Both the position numbers and the translations under genes were made by a program. Shown piece by piece: positions 1 through 6,895 of a DNA stretch of 10,871 nucleotides. Under the pieces are notes generated by a model. That model saw nothing but the letters and a program-made list of their open reading frames with translations. It searched no databases and had not been told where the DNA came from. The stretch spans positions 1-10,871 of the forward strand of contig JASIBJ010000596.1 of assembly GCA_030045215.1 (NCBI GenBank), given 5' to 3'. The number at the start of each line of letters is the position of its first letter. Position 1 is the first letter of the stretch. Source of the stretch: Streptosporangiaceae bacterium (GTDB lineage: Bacteria > Actinomycetota > Actinomycetes > Streptosporangiales > Streptosporangiaceae).

Positions 1-5
1 GCGAT

Positions 6-980
6 TCACTGCTCCGCGAGTTGCTTGATGTGGGTGACAGATGTGTGCAGGGTGGTGAACCCGAGGCGCTCGTACAGGGCCACCGCACCGGTAGCGGAGT
101 CGGCGTCGACCGTGAGGCAGACGGCCGCGCAGTCGTCAGCCTTAGCGGCTGCCAGCGAGCACCGGATCAGCGCGGAGGCGATACCGCGACCGCGCGCGGC
201 CCTCAGGACAGCGACGATCGCGATATAGGGCTCGCGGCGGCCGGTGGCGGCTGTGAACGCATCGTAGTCATGCGCGATGAGCACGCCCTGCGCGTCGCCG
301 CCACGATAGGCGACGAAGCTGAAGTTCGGCCGGAACGCCTCTGACCCCACCATGTGCTGCCAGCTCTGCGCGGTCGTCTCGGTGGAGCCCCAGTGGTCGC
401 GGAAGGCCTCATTCCTGATCTGCCTGGCCGCCTCACTAAGGTCGGCCGAGTACCCGACGATGCGGATCCCATCGGGCATGGCGGCCTCCGGCAGGTCCGC
501 ACCCAGGTCCCGGCTCATGAAGTGGAACCACCGGGCCGGCTCGTAACCGACGGCGGCGAGCAGCGCGACGGCGTCCGTCTGGCCCGCGGGGCAACTGGCG
601 AGGAGAGCGAGCGGGTGGCCGGGGTGCCATGCTCGGTGCAGCGGAACCGCGGCCTGCTCGGCCCAGCCGAGTAGCCGCGATCCCAGCCCGCGGCCCCGAT
701 AGTCCGGGTGCACGCCCGCCGAGAGGTGCATTTCGTGCCGGCCGGTGATCGCTGGGCGGGCCTCCAGCCCTGCATAGGCGGCCATGCGGTCCTGGTCGAA
801 CACGGCGATCGTTCCGTGCTCGGGATCGACGCCCGGATATCGCAGGAATTCCGCCAGGTCATCGGCGCCGAGGATCTCTTCGGTGCCGTAGGACTCCTCG
901 ATGGCCAGCACGAGCCTGGCCCACTCGGCCCCGTCTTCGGCAGTGATCGCCCGCCACTGCAACGCCAGATCAGTACTCAC
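6..980 (-). CDS. Tandem-domain GNAT N-acetyltransferase (MshD-like architecture)
   Basis: A 324-residue protein with two GCN5-related acetyltransferase domains, predicted to move an acetyl group from acetyl-CoA to an amine in the cytosol. The first domain carries the acetyl-CoA loop HPDYRGRGLGSRLL at about residues 91-104. The second has LRAARGRGIASALI at about 259-272, followed by the GNAT C-terminal signature A..LYERLGF at about 299-308. Both pyrophosphate-binding loops look intact. The GTG at 980 was chosen because homology-like sequence begins there (VSTDLALQWRAIT); the frame stays open upstream to a TTG at 1061, but that stretch looks non-conserved. No clear ribosome site precedes the GTG; a TTGTGC/CACTAT pair places transcription close to it, so it may be leaderless. 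The architecture matches mycothiol synthase, but many paralogues share it and the substrate cannot be told. It lies 139 bp downstream of the response regulator on the same strand and could be co-transcribed. Confidence 0.88.
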   Translation of the reverse strand: MSTDLALQWRAITAEDGAEWARLVLAIEESYGTEEILGADDLAEFLRYPGVDPEHGTIAVFDQDRMAAYAGLEARPAITGRHEMHLSAGVHPDYRGRGLGSRLLGWAEQAAVPLHRAWHPGHPLALLASCPAGQTDAVALLAAVGYEPARWFHFMSRDLGADLPEAAMPDGIRIVGYSADLSEAARQIRNEAFRDHWGSTETTAQSWQHMVGSEAFRPNFSFVAYRGGDAQGVLIAHDYDAFTAATGRREPYIAIVAVLRAARGRGIASALIRCSLAAAKADDCAAVCLTVDADSATGAVALYERLGFTTLHTSVTHIKQLAEQ

Positions 981-1119
981 CCAGGCGATAGTGCCGGGCG
1001 CGCGGCCCAGCGCACAACACCATTTGACCGACGCCGACTGCCTCACCTCCGTAGCCCGCAAGATCCTGCTGGCAGGAGTGGCGGGCCAGACATACCAGAC
1101 AAGCGAATGACCGGGAGGA

Positions 1120-1809
1120 CTAGTGATCTACTCCAGGCCGCGCAGGGAAAGGTCCGGGTTCGGCCAGGCCGGATTCGTAGCCGAAGATGACTGCGTGGAC
1201 GCGGTCGCGCAGGCCCAGCTTGGCCAGCACTCTGGCGACGTGGGTCTTGACCGTGTTATCCGAGATATGCAGGCTCGCGCTGATCTCCGCATTGGACAGG
1301 CCCCGGATGATCAGGCCCAGAACCTCGCGTTCGCGGTCCGTGAGCTGGGCTAGGACCGGGGCACCGGGCCGGGTGCCGGGCCTGGGACCGTGCGCGAACA
1401 GGCCGATCAGCCGGCGGGTTACCGACGGTGCGAGCAGGGCATCCCCGCACGCAACTGTCCGAATCCCGGCCAGCAGATCCTCCGGTTTTCCGTCCTTGAG
1501 CAGAAATCCGCTGGCGCCGGCGGCCAGGGCGTCGTAAACGTACTCGTCGCGGTCGTAGGTGGTCAGGACCAGCACCATTGGCGGGCCTGCGTCCGAGGCG
1601 ATGGCGGCGGTGGCTGTGATCCCGTCCATTAGGGGCATGCGAACATCCATCAGCACGACGTCGGGACTCAGCGCCGCGGCGGCGGCGACCGCCTCCGTCC
1701 CGTCGGCCGCCTCCCCGACCACCTCGATGTCGGGCTCCAGCTGCAGCACAGAACGCAGCCCGGCCCGGATCAGCGGCTGGTCATCGCAGAGGAGCACTCG
1801 GATCGTCAT
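1120..1809 (-). CDS. NarL/FixJ-family response regulator
   Basis: A 229-residue two-domain response regulator. The receiver domain (about 1-120) shows the acidic pair D9/D10, the phospho-acceptor D55 in LMDVRMP, T83/T84 in the VLTTYD strand and K105 in GFLLKD. A proline/glycine-rich linker leads to a LuxR-type helix-turn-helix (about 155-215), with LTDREREVLGLIIRGLSNAE and the recognition helix around SDNTVKTHVARVLAKL. It should be phosphorylated by the kinase encoded just upstream and bind DNA as a dimer. The ATG at 1809 overlaps the kinase stop codon (ATGA, 4 bp), which implies translational coupling. Longer in-frame starts exist inside the kinase gene but add a non-conserved arginine-rich leader and were rejected. 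The likely target is the divergent ABC operon, and the inverted repeat in front of it is the candidate site; this is inferred from layout. Confidence 0.95.
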   Translation of the reverse strand: MTIRVLLCDDQPLIRAGLRSVLQLEPDIEVVGEAADGTEAVAAAAALSPDVVLMDVRMPLMDGITATAAIASDAGPPMVLVLTTYDRDEYVYDALAAGASGFLLKDGKPEDLLAGIRTVACGDALLAPSVTRRLIGLFAHGPRPGTRPGAPVLAQLTDREREVLGLIIRGLSNAEISASLHISDNTVKTHVARVLAKLGLRDRVHAVIFGYESGLAEPGPFPARPGVDH

Positions 1810-3191
1810 TGCACCGTCTCCGACTCCGCAGGCACGTCCACCGGGAACCGATCTTGGCCGGCCGGGCCGTGGCCCGGCGGCCCGTCGGCTTCTGGTACGG
1901 GCAGCCACGCTCGCACCTCAAACCCGCCGTCCGGGCGGTTGCCAGCCTGCAGCTGCCCGCCAAGCCGCCGCACGCGTTCGCGCAAGCCGGGCAAGCCCTG
2001 GCCGCCCGCCTCGCCAGGCTCAGCGGGCCAGGCTGCGGGCGGGCGCTCGCGAGCAGGGCCATCATCGGCGACCAGCACTTCGAGCTGCCCGTCGAACCGG
2101 CGGAACCGGACCAGCGCCGAACGCGCGGCCGAGTGCCGCAGCACATTGCTCAGGCTCTCCTGGACGATGCGGTAGATGGCGAGATCCAGCTGGCCGGCCA
2201 GCTGCCCGGCTGACCCTTGGAAGGTCACCGTCAGGCCAGCCATGGCTAGCCGGTCCGCCAGCTTCGGCAACTGCGCCGTCCTGCGCATGGTAGCCGGGCC
2301 GTCGCCGCTGCCCCGAATTACGCCCAGAGCTTCCCGGATCTCCGTCATCGCCTGTCGGCTCGCGAGCTCGATGCCGCGCAGAAGCGTGATGTCGGGCCGT
2401 CGCCCTGACTCGGCGACGATCCGCGCCGCGCCGGCCTGCAAGGCCACGACGCTGATGTGGTGTGCGGTGATGTCATGCAGCTCGGCGGCGATGCGAGCCC
2501 GTTCATCCGCGGCGGCGGCTCGTTCCCGGCCGGCACGCTCGGAGTCGAGTGCGGCCGAGCGTTCCGCTAGCGCCGTCACCACGTCACTCCTGGCGCGCTC
2601 CCGTTCGCCTAGAGCCCAGCCGGCTGTCAAAACAGCCAGCAGAACCACGATCAGCTGCAGCCCGGCCAGATGGCCGCCGATGCCAGCGGCAGTCCCCTGG
2701 CTCACCGGGAGGCAGCGCAGGCGCGGGCCGGCCACGCAGCGTATTCCAGCTACCGCCCTCGGGGCGGCGCCGATGAGGTAAGCACGCGATAGGCCGACGC
2801 TGAGCGCGAACCCAGAGACCAGCAGTGCGGCCCTGCCATGCCGGCGGCTCCCGCGTGCGGTGAACGCGTACAGCGCTATGACTGGTGCCGCGAACACCAG
2901 CAACGGGACCTGCACGCCGCCGGAGCGCTGCACCGGCAGGAACGCCATCAGGAACGCGCAACCCGCGGTCACGGTCCCCCAGATCTGCGCCGGGAACCGG
3001 CGCCGCCACGCGAGCAATACCGTCAACACCGCGGCAGCCAGCGCCCACCAGTAGCGGGCTAGGCCGTCACTGACACCCAGCCGCCACGCCAGTGAGGCAA
3101 ACACGCAGGCCGACAGGAGCAAGACGGCCCACGGCAACCGCGCGAGGAACGGCGGCGCGGCGGGCTCGGTCCTCGACCTGGGCTCGCTCAT
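1806..3191 (-). CDS. DesK/NarX-type sensor histidine kinase, six predicted membrane helices
   Basis: A 461-residue membrane histidine kinase. Hydrophobic segments lie at about 20-38, 47-62, 70-86, 95-112, 121-141 and 174-194. Positive charges (RRR at 63-65, RGSRRHGR at 113-120, RERAR after 196) fall on the inner side, giving an in-in topology with a long outer loop at 142-173 that holds C152 and C160. A short coiled linker (about 200-228) leads to the HisKA_3 dimerisation helix with phospho-acceptor H239 in AAELHDITAHHIS. The ATPase domain has the N-box YRIVQESLSNVLRHS (E345, N349), the G1-like VADDGPA (375-380) and the G2-like GGQGLPGLRERV (396-407). The proline-rich C-terminal tail (about 432-461) is not part of the catalytic fold. 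The ATG at 3191 was preferred over upstream starts because those read through the divergent promoter region. No strong ribosome site is visible. The signal is unknown; cell-envelope stress is a guess from the ABC exporter neighbour. Confidence 0.94.
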   Translation of the reverse strand: MSEPRSRTEPAAPPFLARLPWAVLLLSACVFASLAWRLGVSDGLARYWWALAAAVLTVLLAWRRRFPAQIWGTVTAGCAFLMAFLPVQRSGGVQVPLLVFAAPVIALYAFTARGSRRHGRAALLVSGFALSVGLSRAYLIGAAPRAVAGIRCVAGPRLRCLPVSQGTAAGIGGHLAGLQLIVVLLAVLTAGWALGERERARSDVVTALAERSAALDSERAGRERAAAADERARIAAELHDITAHHISVVALQAGAARIVAESGRRPDITLLRGIELASRQAMTEIREALGVIRGSGDGPATMRRTAQLPKLADRLAMAGLTVTFQGSAGQLAGQLDLAIYRIVQESLSNVLRHSAARSALVRFRRFDGQLEVLVADDGPARERPPAAWPAEPGEAGGQGLPGLRERVRRLGGQLQAGNRPDGGFEVRAWLPVPEADGPPGHGPAGQDRFPVDVPAESETVQ

Positions 3192-3248
3192 GCGGTGAGC
3201 ATATGAATCCCTGGCCAGTACGGCTACCGCCCGCAACGGCGATGCCCG

Positions 3249-3290
3249 TCGCTCGTCTCGGTGACCGGGGTCACCCTGAATGACGAGCGA
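3249..3290. promoter_or_regulatory. Nested inverted repeat in the divergent kinase/ABC promoter region
   Basis: The spacer between the divergent kinase and ABC ATPase starts contains a perfect inner palindrome GGTGACC-GG-GGTCACC (3260-3275). It is enclosed by a second perfect 9-bp inverted repeat, TCGCTCGTC (3249-3257) and GACGAGCGA (3282-3290). The two are nearly concentric, their centres about 2 bp apart. The element lies 58 bp upstream of the kinase start and 99 bp upstream of the ATPase start. NarL-type regulators bind inverted repeats, so an operator for the neighbouring response regulator is the natural reading. A second regulator, or a hairpin in the leader of one transcript, are alternatives. 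The repeats are seen directly; the function is inferred. Confidence 0.6.
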
Positions 3291-3388
3291 AAAGATCGCC
3301 TGGCGGCTGGACGCGCGCATTATCGCCCGGCCCGTAGCCTGCCTGACAAGCACTGGAAGCGCCACTGGCGCCACCCACAGGACGTGGT

Positions 3389-4282
3389 ATGACCGCTGCA
3401 GTGACGGCCACCGGGCTCGGCAAAAGGTACCGGCGGCGCTGGGCGCTGGCTGGCTGCACCCTCAGCATCCCAGCCGGCCGGGTGGCCGGCCTGGTCGGAC
3501 CGAATGGCGCGGGCAAGACCACGCTCCTGCATCTGGCCGTCGGGCTACTTCAGCCCTCGGCCGGCACAATTGAGGTACTCGGCGGCGTTCCGGGATCAGG
3601 GCCTGGGCAGCTGGCCCGGGTAGGGTTCATGGCCCAGGACTCCCCGACGTACCCGACGTGGTCGGTAGCTGATCATCTCCGGTTCGGCGCGGCCGCTAAC
3701 CAGCGCTGGGACGCCCGGTTCGCCGCCAACCGGGTGGCCCGGCTCGGACTGGATCCTGCGCAGCGGGCCAGGAAGCTGTCTGGCGGACAGCAAGCCCAGC
3801 TCGCGCTGACCCTGGCACTGGCCAAACGACCCGAGTTGCTGCTCCTGGATGAGCCGGTGGCACGGCTAGACCCGCTGGCCCGTCGTGAGTTCCTGCAGGA
3901 ACTGGCAGAGGCAGCAGCAGCGCAGGAACTGAGCGTGGTGCTGTCGTCCCACCTGGTCGCCGACCTTGAACACATCTGCGACTACATGATCGTGCTGACC
4001 AGCGGCCAGGTACAAGTGAACGGTCCGGTCACCGACCTGCTGGCCAGCCACTACGTGGTAGCAAGCCAGTGGCCCGATCCCGGCGCGCTGCCCGCTGGCA
4101 GCCAGCTCATCCACGAAAGCGGCCAGGGTCGGCATTCCAGGCTGGTGGTCCGTGTCCCAGGACCGGTTATCGAAAGAGCCTGGAGCGCGTCGCCCGCCAG
4201 CCTGGAGGACCTGGTTCTGGCGTACATGGCCCGCCCAGCCGGCCGCAGCCCGGCGGAGGAGGTAGCCCGATGCTCTGGATAA
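3389..4282 (+). CDS. ABC transporter ATP-binding protein (ABC-2 exporter type)
   Basis: A 297-residue nucleotide-binding subunit. It shows Walker A GPNGAGKT (37-44), the Q-loop glutamine Q83 in FMAQD, the signature LSGGQ (130-134), Walker B LLLLDE ending at E155, the D-loop ARLDP (158-162) and the switch histidine H188 in SSHLV. All catalytic motifs are present. The C-terminal 80 residues are the variable extension common in drug, peptide and antibiotic exporter ATPases. The ATG at 3389 is preceded by AGGA with 6 bases spacing. It should pair with the permease encoded immediately downstream, with which it overlaps by 13 bp, and power export or envelope remodelling at the membrane. The substrate is unknown. 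Divergent placement from a sensor kinase gene is typical of exporters under two-component control. Confidence 0.95.
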   Translation: MTAAVTATGLGKRYRRRWALAGCTLSIPAGRVAGLVGPNGAGKTTLLHLAVGLLQPSAGTIEVLGGVPGSGPGQLARVGFMAQDSPTYPTWSVADHLRFGAAANQRWDARFAANRVARLGLDPAQRARKLSGGQQAQLALTLALAKRPELLLLDEPVARLDPLARREFLQELAEAAAAQELSVVLSSHLVADLEHICDYMIVLTSGQVQVNGPVTDLLASHYVVASQWPDPGALPAGSQLIHESGQGRHSRLVVRVPGPVIERAWSASPASLEDLVLAYMARPAGRSPAEEVARCSG

Positions 4283-5301
4283 CCTGGCGCCAGTTCCGCG
4301 CCCAGACGATCGTCGCGGCCGCCGCGCTGGCCGCCACCGCCGTCACACTAATACTGTCGGGGCTGCACATAGGCCGGCTTTATAGCGCGACCGTCGCTCG
4401 CTGCCGCGCCCGCGGAGACTGCGGCATCGCCCAGCAGAATTTTCTCACCCAGGTCAATGCCAATCTCAGCAGTCACCTGCCATTGCTCTTCGGCACCGCG
4501 CTCGTAGCCGTACCGGCCATTATCGGCATCTTCTGGGGCGCGCCGCTGCTGACCCGCGAGCTGGAATCAGGCACCCACCGGCTGGCCTGGAGCCAGGGCA
4601 TCACGCGCACGCGCTGGCTCGTGGTGAACCTTGCTGTCATCGGCACAGTGAGCATGGCTGCCGCCGGGCTGTTCAGCCTGATGGTGACGTGGTCGGCGAG
4701 CCGCATCGACGCCGTCAACATGGACTGGCTGCAGCCTCCTGTCTTCAGCGAACGAGGCATTGTGCCGATCGGATACGCAGCCTTCGCCTTCGCGCTCGGG
4801 GTCACCGCGGGAATGCTGATCCGGCGCACGGTGCCCGCCATGGCCGTCACCCTTGCGGTCTTCACCGCCGTGCAGTTCGCGATGCGGGCGATCCGCCAGT
4901 ACCTGATCCCCCCAGCCCACGCCACCTCGGCAATCACAAGCCTGACCAGCCTATTCATCCGGCTGGCCCCAAGCGGAACCGGCCAGCTGTCGGCAACACC
5001 GGCGGCAGACATTCCCGGTGCCTGGATTGTCGGCTACCAGACCGTCAACGCGGCCGGCCAGGCGGTTGACAGCATCCCCGTACCAGCTACGGGGCCGCTG
5101 TCTATCCAGAGCTGCGGAGCAGGCCAAGCCGACTCCCAGGCCTGCCTCGTCGGCCTCTACAAGGCCGGCTACCGGCAGCTGCTGACCTATCAGCCCGCAA
5201 GCCGGTTCTGGGCCTTCCAATGGTTCGAGACCGCGATCTTCCTCTGTCTGGCCGTCGCTCTCGCCGCGTACTGCATCCGGCGGATCCGCCGCACCTCCTG
5301 A
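4270..5301 (+). CDS. ABC-2-type transporter permease, six predicted helices
   Basis: A 343-residue integral membrane protein starting MLWITWRQFRAQ, a beginning common in actinobacterial ABC permeases of this kind. Predicted helices lie at about 11-32, 69-92, 118-140, 164-184, 187-206 and 317-337. The inner loop TRELESGTHRLAWSQGITRTR (about 95-115) matches the conserved amphipathic coupling segment of the family. Positive residues (RR at 185-186, RRIRR at 337-341) lie inside. Two loops face outward: 33-68, with C45 and C51, and a large one at 207-316, with C282 and C292. The ATG at 4270 lies inside the ATPase gene, in a different frame, and overlaps it by 13 bp; GGAGGAGGT just upstream serves as the ribosome site. 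The longer reading frame upstream is only a shadow of the ATPase gene. Substrate unknown. Confidence 0.92.
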   Translation: MLWITWRQFRAQTIVAAAALAATAVTLILSGLHIGRLYSATVARCRARGDCGIAQQNFLTQVNANLSSHLPLLFGTALVAVPAIIGIFWGAPLLTRELESGTHRLAWSQGITRTRWLVVNLAVIGTVSMAAAGLFSLMVTWSASRIDAVNMDWLQPPVFSERGIVPIGYAAFAFALGVTAGMLIRRTVPAMAVTLAVFTAVQFAMRAIRQYLIPPAHATSAITSLTSLFIRLAPSGTGQLSATPAADIPGAWIVGYQTVNAAGQAVDSIPVPATGPLSIQSCGAGQADSQACLVGLYKAGYRQLLTYQPASRFWAFQWFETAIFLCLAVALAAYCIRRIRRTS

Positions 5302-5406
5302 ACCCAGCCAGGTCGGCAGCCGGCAACTTCAAGCGGATGCGAATGCTCACTGTCATCGCCTTGAGACAGGCGCGTATGTCTTGTTACCCGAGTCTCATCG
5401 CTGCAC

Positions 5407-5853
5407 TTAGTCGTTGTTGAGCAGCGGCTCGAGCAGGTGGCCATACTGCTCAGGGAAGGCCCTGATGATGGTCATCGGATTGGCGTATTCCTCCCACGAC
5501 ACGATCCTGCCGTCGTGCCAGTCGAAGCGGAACACGTAGACATTCTGATAAGGGCGCCCGTCCGCGGTGACAAAGTCACCCCTGGCCTGCACGAAGGTCG
5601 TGCCTGCGTCGGCGGAGACCGTGATCCGTCGGTCGATGAACCTGGCCGATCTCATTAGTCCGCTGATCGAGCCCAGGCGTGACGCGACGGCCTCCGGGCC
5701 GCGGGCTGGCTCACCGTCGCCGGTGCTGCCGAAGGACATCGGAGCGCTCCACACGACCTGGTCGTCGAGCATGCCGGCGACCCCCGCCCGGTCTCCGGCT
5801 TCGAGGAGGTCCAGGAACCGACTGGTCTGATCGGCGAGTTCGGCTGTCCGCAT
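5407..5853 (-). CDS. SnoaL-like / NTF2-fold protein
   Basis: A 148-residue protein with the layout of SnoaL-like NTF2-fold domains. An N-terminal helical part (about 1-30, FLDLLEAGDRAGVAGMLDD) is followed by DQVVWSAP, a central helix (53-65, PEAVASRLGSISG), and a C-terminal strand pair with NVYVFRFDWHDGRIVSWEEYANP (about 104-126) that is typical of the family. The fold includes small-molecule isomerases and cyclases, but also many proteins of unknown role, so no reaction can be assigned. The ATG at 5853 has a GAGGG ribosome site 4-5 bases upstream. It is transcribed divergently from a TetR regulator with 88 bp between the starts and a palindrome close to its own start, so repression by TetR is likely. 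The 3' end faces the ABC permease gene with about 105 bp between. Confidence 0.88.
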   Translation of the reverse strand: MRTAELADQTSRFLDLLEAGDRAGVAGMLDDQVVWSAPMSFGSTGDGEPARGPEAVASRLGSISGLMRSARFIDRRITVSADAGTTFVQARGDFVTADGRPYQNVYVFRFDWHDGRIVSWEEYANPMTIIRAFPEQYGHLLEPLLNND

Positions 5854-5867
5854 GGTTCCCTCTACTT

Positions 5868-5886
5868 TCTGGTACTTAGTTCCAGA
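5868..5886. promoter_or_regulatory. Candidate TetR operator
   Basis: TCTGGTAC-TTA-GTTCCAGA is an inverted repeat with 8-bp arms, one mismatched pair and a 3-bp centre. It lies 14 bp upstream of the SnoaL-like start, just downstream of that gene's likely -10 region and inside its leader. Size, symmetry and position between a TetR gene and its divergent neighbour fit a TetR-family operator. Binding here would block the SnoaL-like promoter. The repeat is seen directly; the assignment is inferred. Confidence 0.6.
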
Positions 5887-5890
5887 TAGT

Positions 5891-5919
5891 ATTGGATACC
5901 TGCAGGGCTCCGGTGTCAA
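5891..5919 (-). promoter_or_regulatory. Candidate promoter of the SnoaL-like gene
   Basis: On the minus strand a perfect TTGACA (5914-5919) is followed 17 bases later by TCCAAT (5891-5896, 4 of 6 matches to TATAAT). Alternative -10 hexamers nearby are TATCCA at 15 and AATACT at 20 bases spacing. The -35 is strong but the -10 choice is uncertain. Transcription would start within or at the edge of the inverted repeat at 5868-5886. Confidence 0.4.
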
Positions 5920-5928
5920 GCAGTGCCT

Positions 5929-5934
5929 TAGACT
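5929..5934 (+). promoter_or_regulatory. Candidate -10 box of the TetR gene (leaderless start)
   Basis: TAGACT lies 7 bases before the ATG at 5942. A -10 box at this distance puts transcription start at or next to the A of the start codon, and no ribosome-binding site precedes that ATG. Leaderless mRNAs of this kind are common in actinobacteria. No good -35 is visible. Confidence 0.45.
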
Positions 5935-5941
5935 GGGACCC

Positions 5942-6535
5942 ATGACCGACAAGCAGGCTCCGGTCGGCTCGCTGACGGACCGGAAGCGCCGCCGCGCCAA
6001 GGAGGCGATCCGGCGCGCTGCACTGGAGCTGTTCAGCGAGCGGGGATTCGACTCCGTCAGCGTCACCGACATCGCCGAACGCGCGGAGGTAGGCAGAACG
6101 ACCTTCTTCCGCTATTTCGGCGACAAACAGGAGGTCCTGTTCAGCGACCCGGCCGAGGCAATCGCCGATACCGCCCAGTCCCCGCCAGCGCCGACGGAGC
6201 GGATCGGGTCCTCCATGACCGCCGCGCTGGCCGCGGCCCGGCGGCTGGTGATCGGCTACGTCGAGGGCATAACCGCCGATCCCGGCGCCTACCAGCGGCA
6301 TCAGGAGCTCGTCGGCAGCTACCCCGAACTGTACGCTCGCAGCCTGGTCAAGCAGCGGCGCTACGCAGACGCGCTCACCAGCCGGCTGCAGAGCTGGGGG
6401 GCGACCCCTTTTACTGCACGCCAGGCCGCAGAAATCGGGCTCGCCTGCTTCTACGCCGGTCAGGCCGCGGCGCAAGACAACCCGAGAACCCTCACCCGCC
6501 ACATCGAGCGCGCCTTCGACCAGCTCCGCAGCTAA
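5942..6535 (+). CDS. TetR-family transcriptional regulator
   Basis: A 197-residue one-component repressor. The DNA-binding domain covers about 15-65, with helix 1 RRAKEAIRRAALELFSERGF and the turn helices VTDIAERAEVGRTTFFRYFGDKQEVL, a textbook TetR signature. The rest is the helical ligand-binding and dimerisation domain, whose effector cannot be predicted. The ATG at 5942 was chosen because the recognisable sequence starts after it. The frame is open further upstream to 5852, but that would cover the divergent promoter and the operator-like palindrome. It has no ribosome site and appears leaderless. It most likely controls the divergent SnoaL-like gene and perhaps itself. Confidence 0.93.
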   Translation: MTDKQAPVGSLTDRKRRRAKEAIRRAALELFSERGFDSVSVTDIAERAEVGRTTFFRYFGDKQEVLFSDPAEAIADTAQSPPAPTERIGSSMTAALAAARRLVIGYVEGITADPGAYQRHQELVGSYPELYARSLVKQRRYADALTSRLQSWGATPFTARQAAEIGLACFYAGQAAAQDNPRTLTRHIERAFDQLRS

Positions 6536-6545
6536 CCCGCGGGGA

Positions 6546-6584
6546 CGCGCCAGCCCTTCGACTCGCCGCTGTCTGGCTGGCGCG
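6546..6584 (+). terminator. Strong hairpin after the TetR gene
   Basis: CGCGCCAGCC (6546-6555) and GGCTGGCGCG (6575-6584) form a perfect 10-bp GC-rich stem with a 19-base loop, beginning 10 bases after the TetR stop. No T-run follows. Actinobacterial terminators often lack one, so a terminator is the likely role, though an unrelated operator cannot be excluded. Confidence 0.5.
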
Positions 6585-6895
6585 GCGTGGAAGGGACGCG
6601 ATGAGAACTCGGGTGACGTTCGACATCGGTGACCCGCATGCCTGGCCGCGTTCTGGGCTCGGTCCTTGGCGCCGAGGCCCCGGCTCTTCTTTCTAAGGTC
6701 GTTAAGGGGCACTTAGTCTCGACAACTGCGTGCCGAGTACGTTGGCAGTGACTCAGGGCTCGGCGGGCGTTACCGTCGATGGCGAGCCGCCAGCAGGACG
6801 TCGAGGGCGAGAGTTTCCGTTGAGGCAGACTGGCTGCGCACGACATCCCGGCGGGACAAGCTTGGCGCAGGCATCACTTACCTAGGGAAGGCGAG
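6585..6895. other. Intergenic stretch without a supported gene
   Basis: About 310 bp between the hairpin after the TetR gene and the PRC-barrel gene. Open frames here (for example on the minus strand to 6846) show no domain-like sequence and are probably chance. I see no RNA gene. The last part (about 6820-6895) must hold the promoter and leader of the PRC-barrel gene, but I could not pick a convincing -35/-10 pair. Confidence 0.5.

Noticed and set aside
1559..2293. A 244-codon open frame on the plus strand across the kinase and regulator genes
   Set aside because: It is antisense to two well-supported genes, arginine/proline/alanine-rich and without domain-like sequence; a GC-rich shadow.
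4473..5012. A 179-codon minus-strand open frame inside the permease gene
   Set aside because: Mirror image of membrane-protein codons; the permease on the plus strand has coherent helices and topology.
5362..5397. Possible terminator TGAGAC ... GTCTCA between the convergent permease and SnoaL-like genes
   Set aside because: Only 6-bp arms with a 24-base loop and no T-run; not distinguishable from chance.
5876..6712. A 278-codon open frame on the minus strand opposite the TetR gene
   Set aside because: Its composition is that of an antisense shadow, it would cover the promoter and operator region, and the TetR reading has clear motifs.
6532..6846. A 104-codon minus-strand open frame in the intergenic space after the TetR gene
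   Set aside because: No recognisable domain, rich in R, P and S, and it overlaps the strong hairpin at 6546-6584; not supported as a gene.
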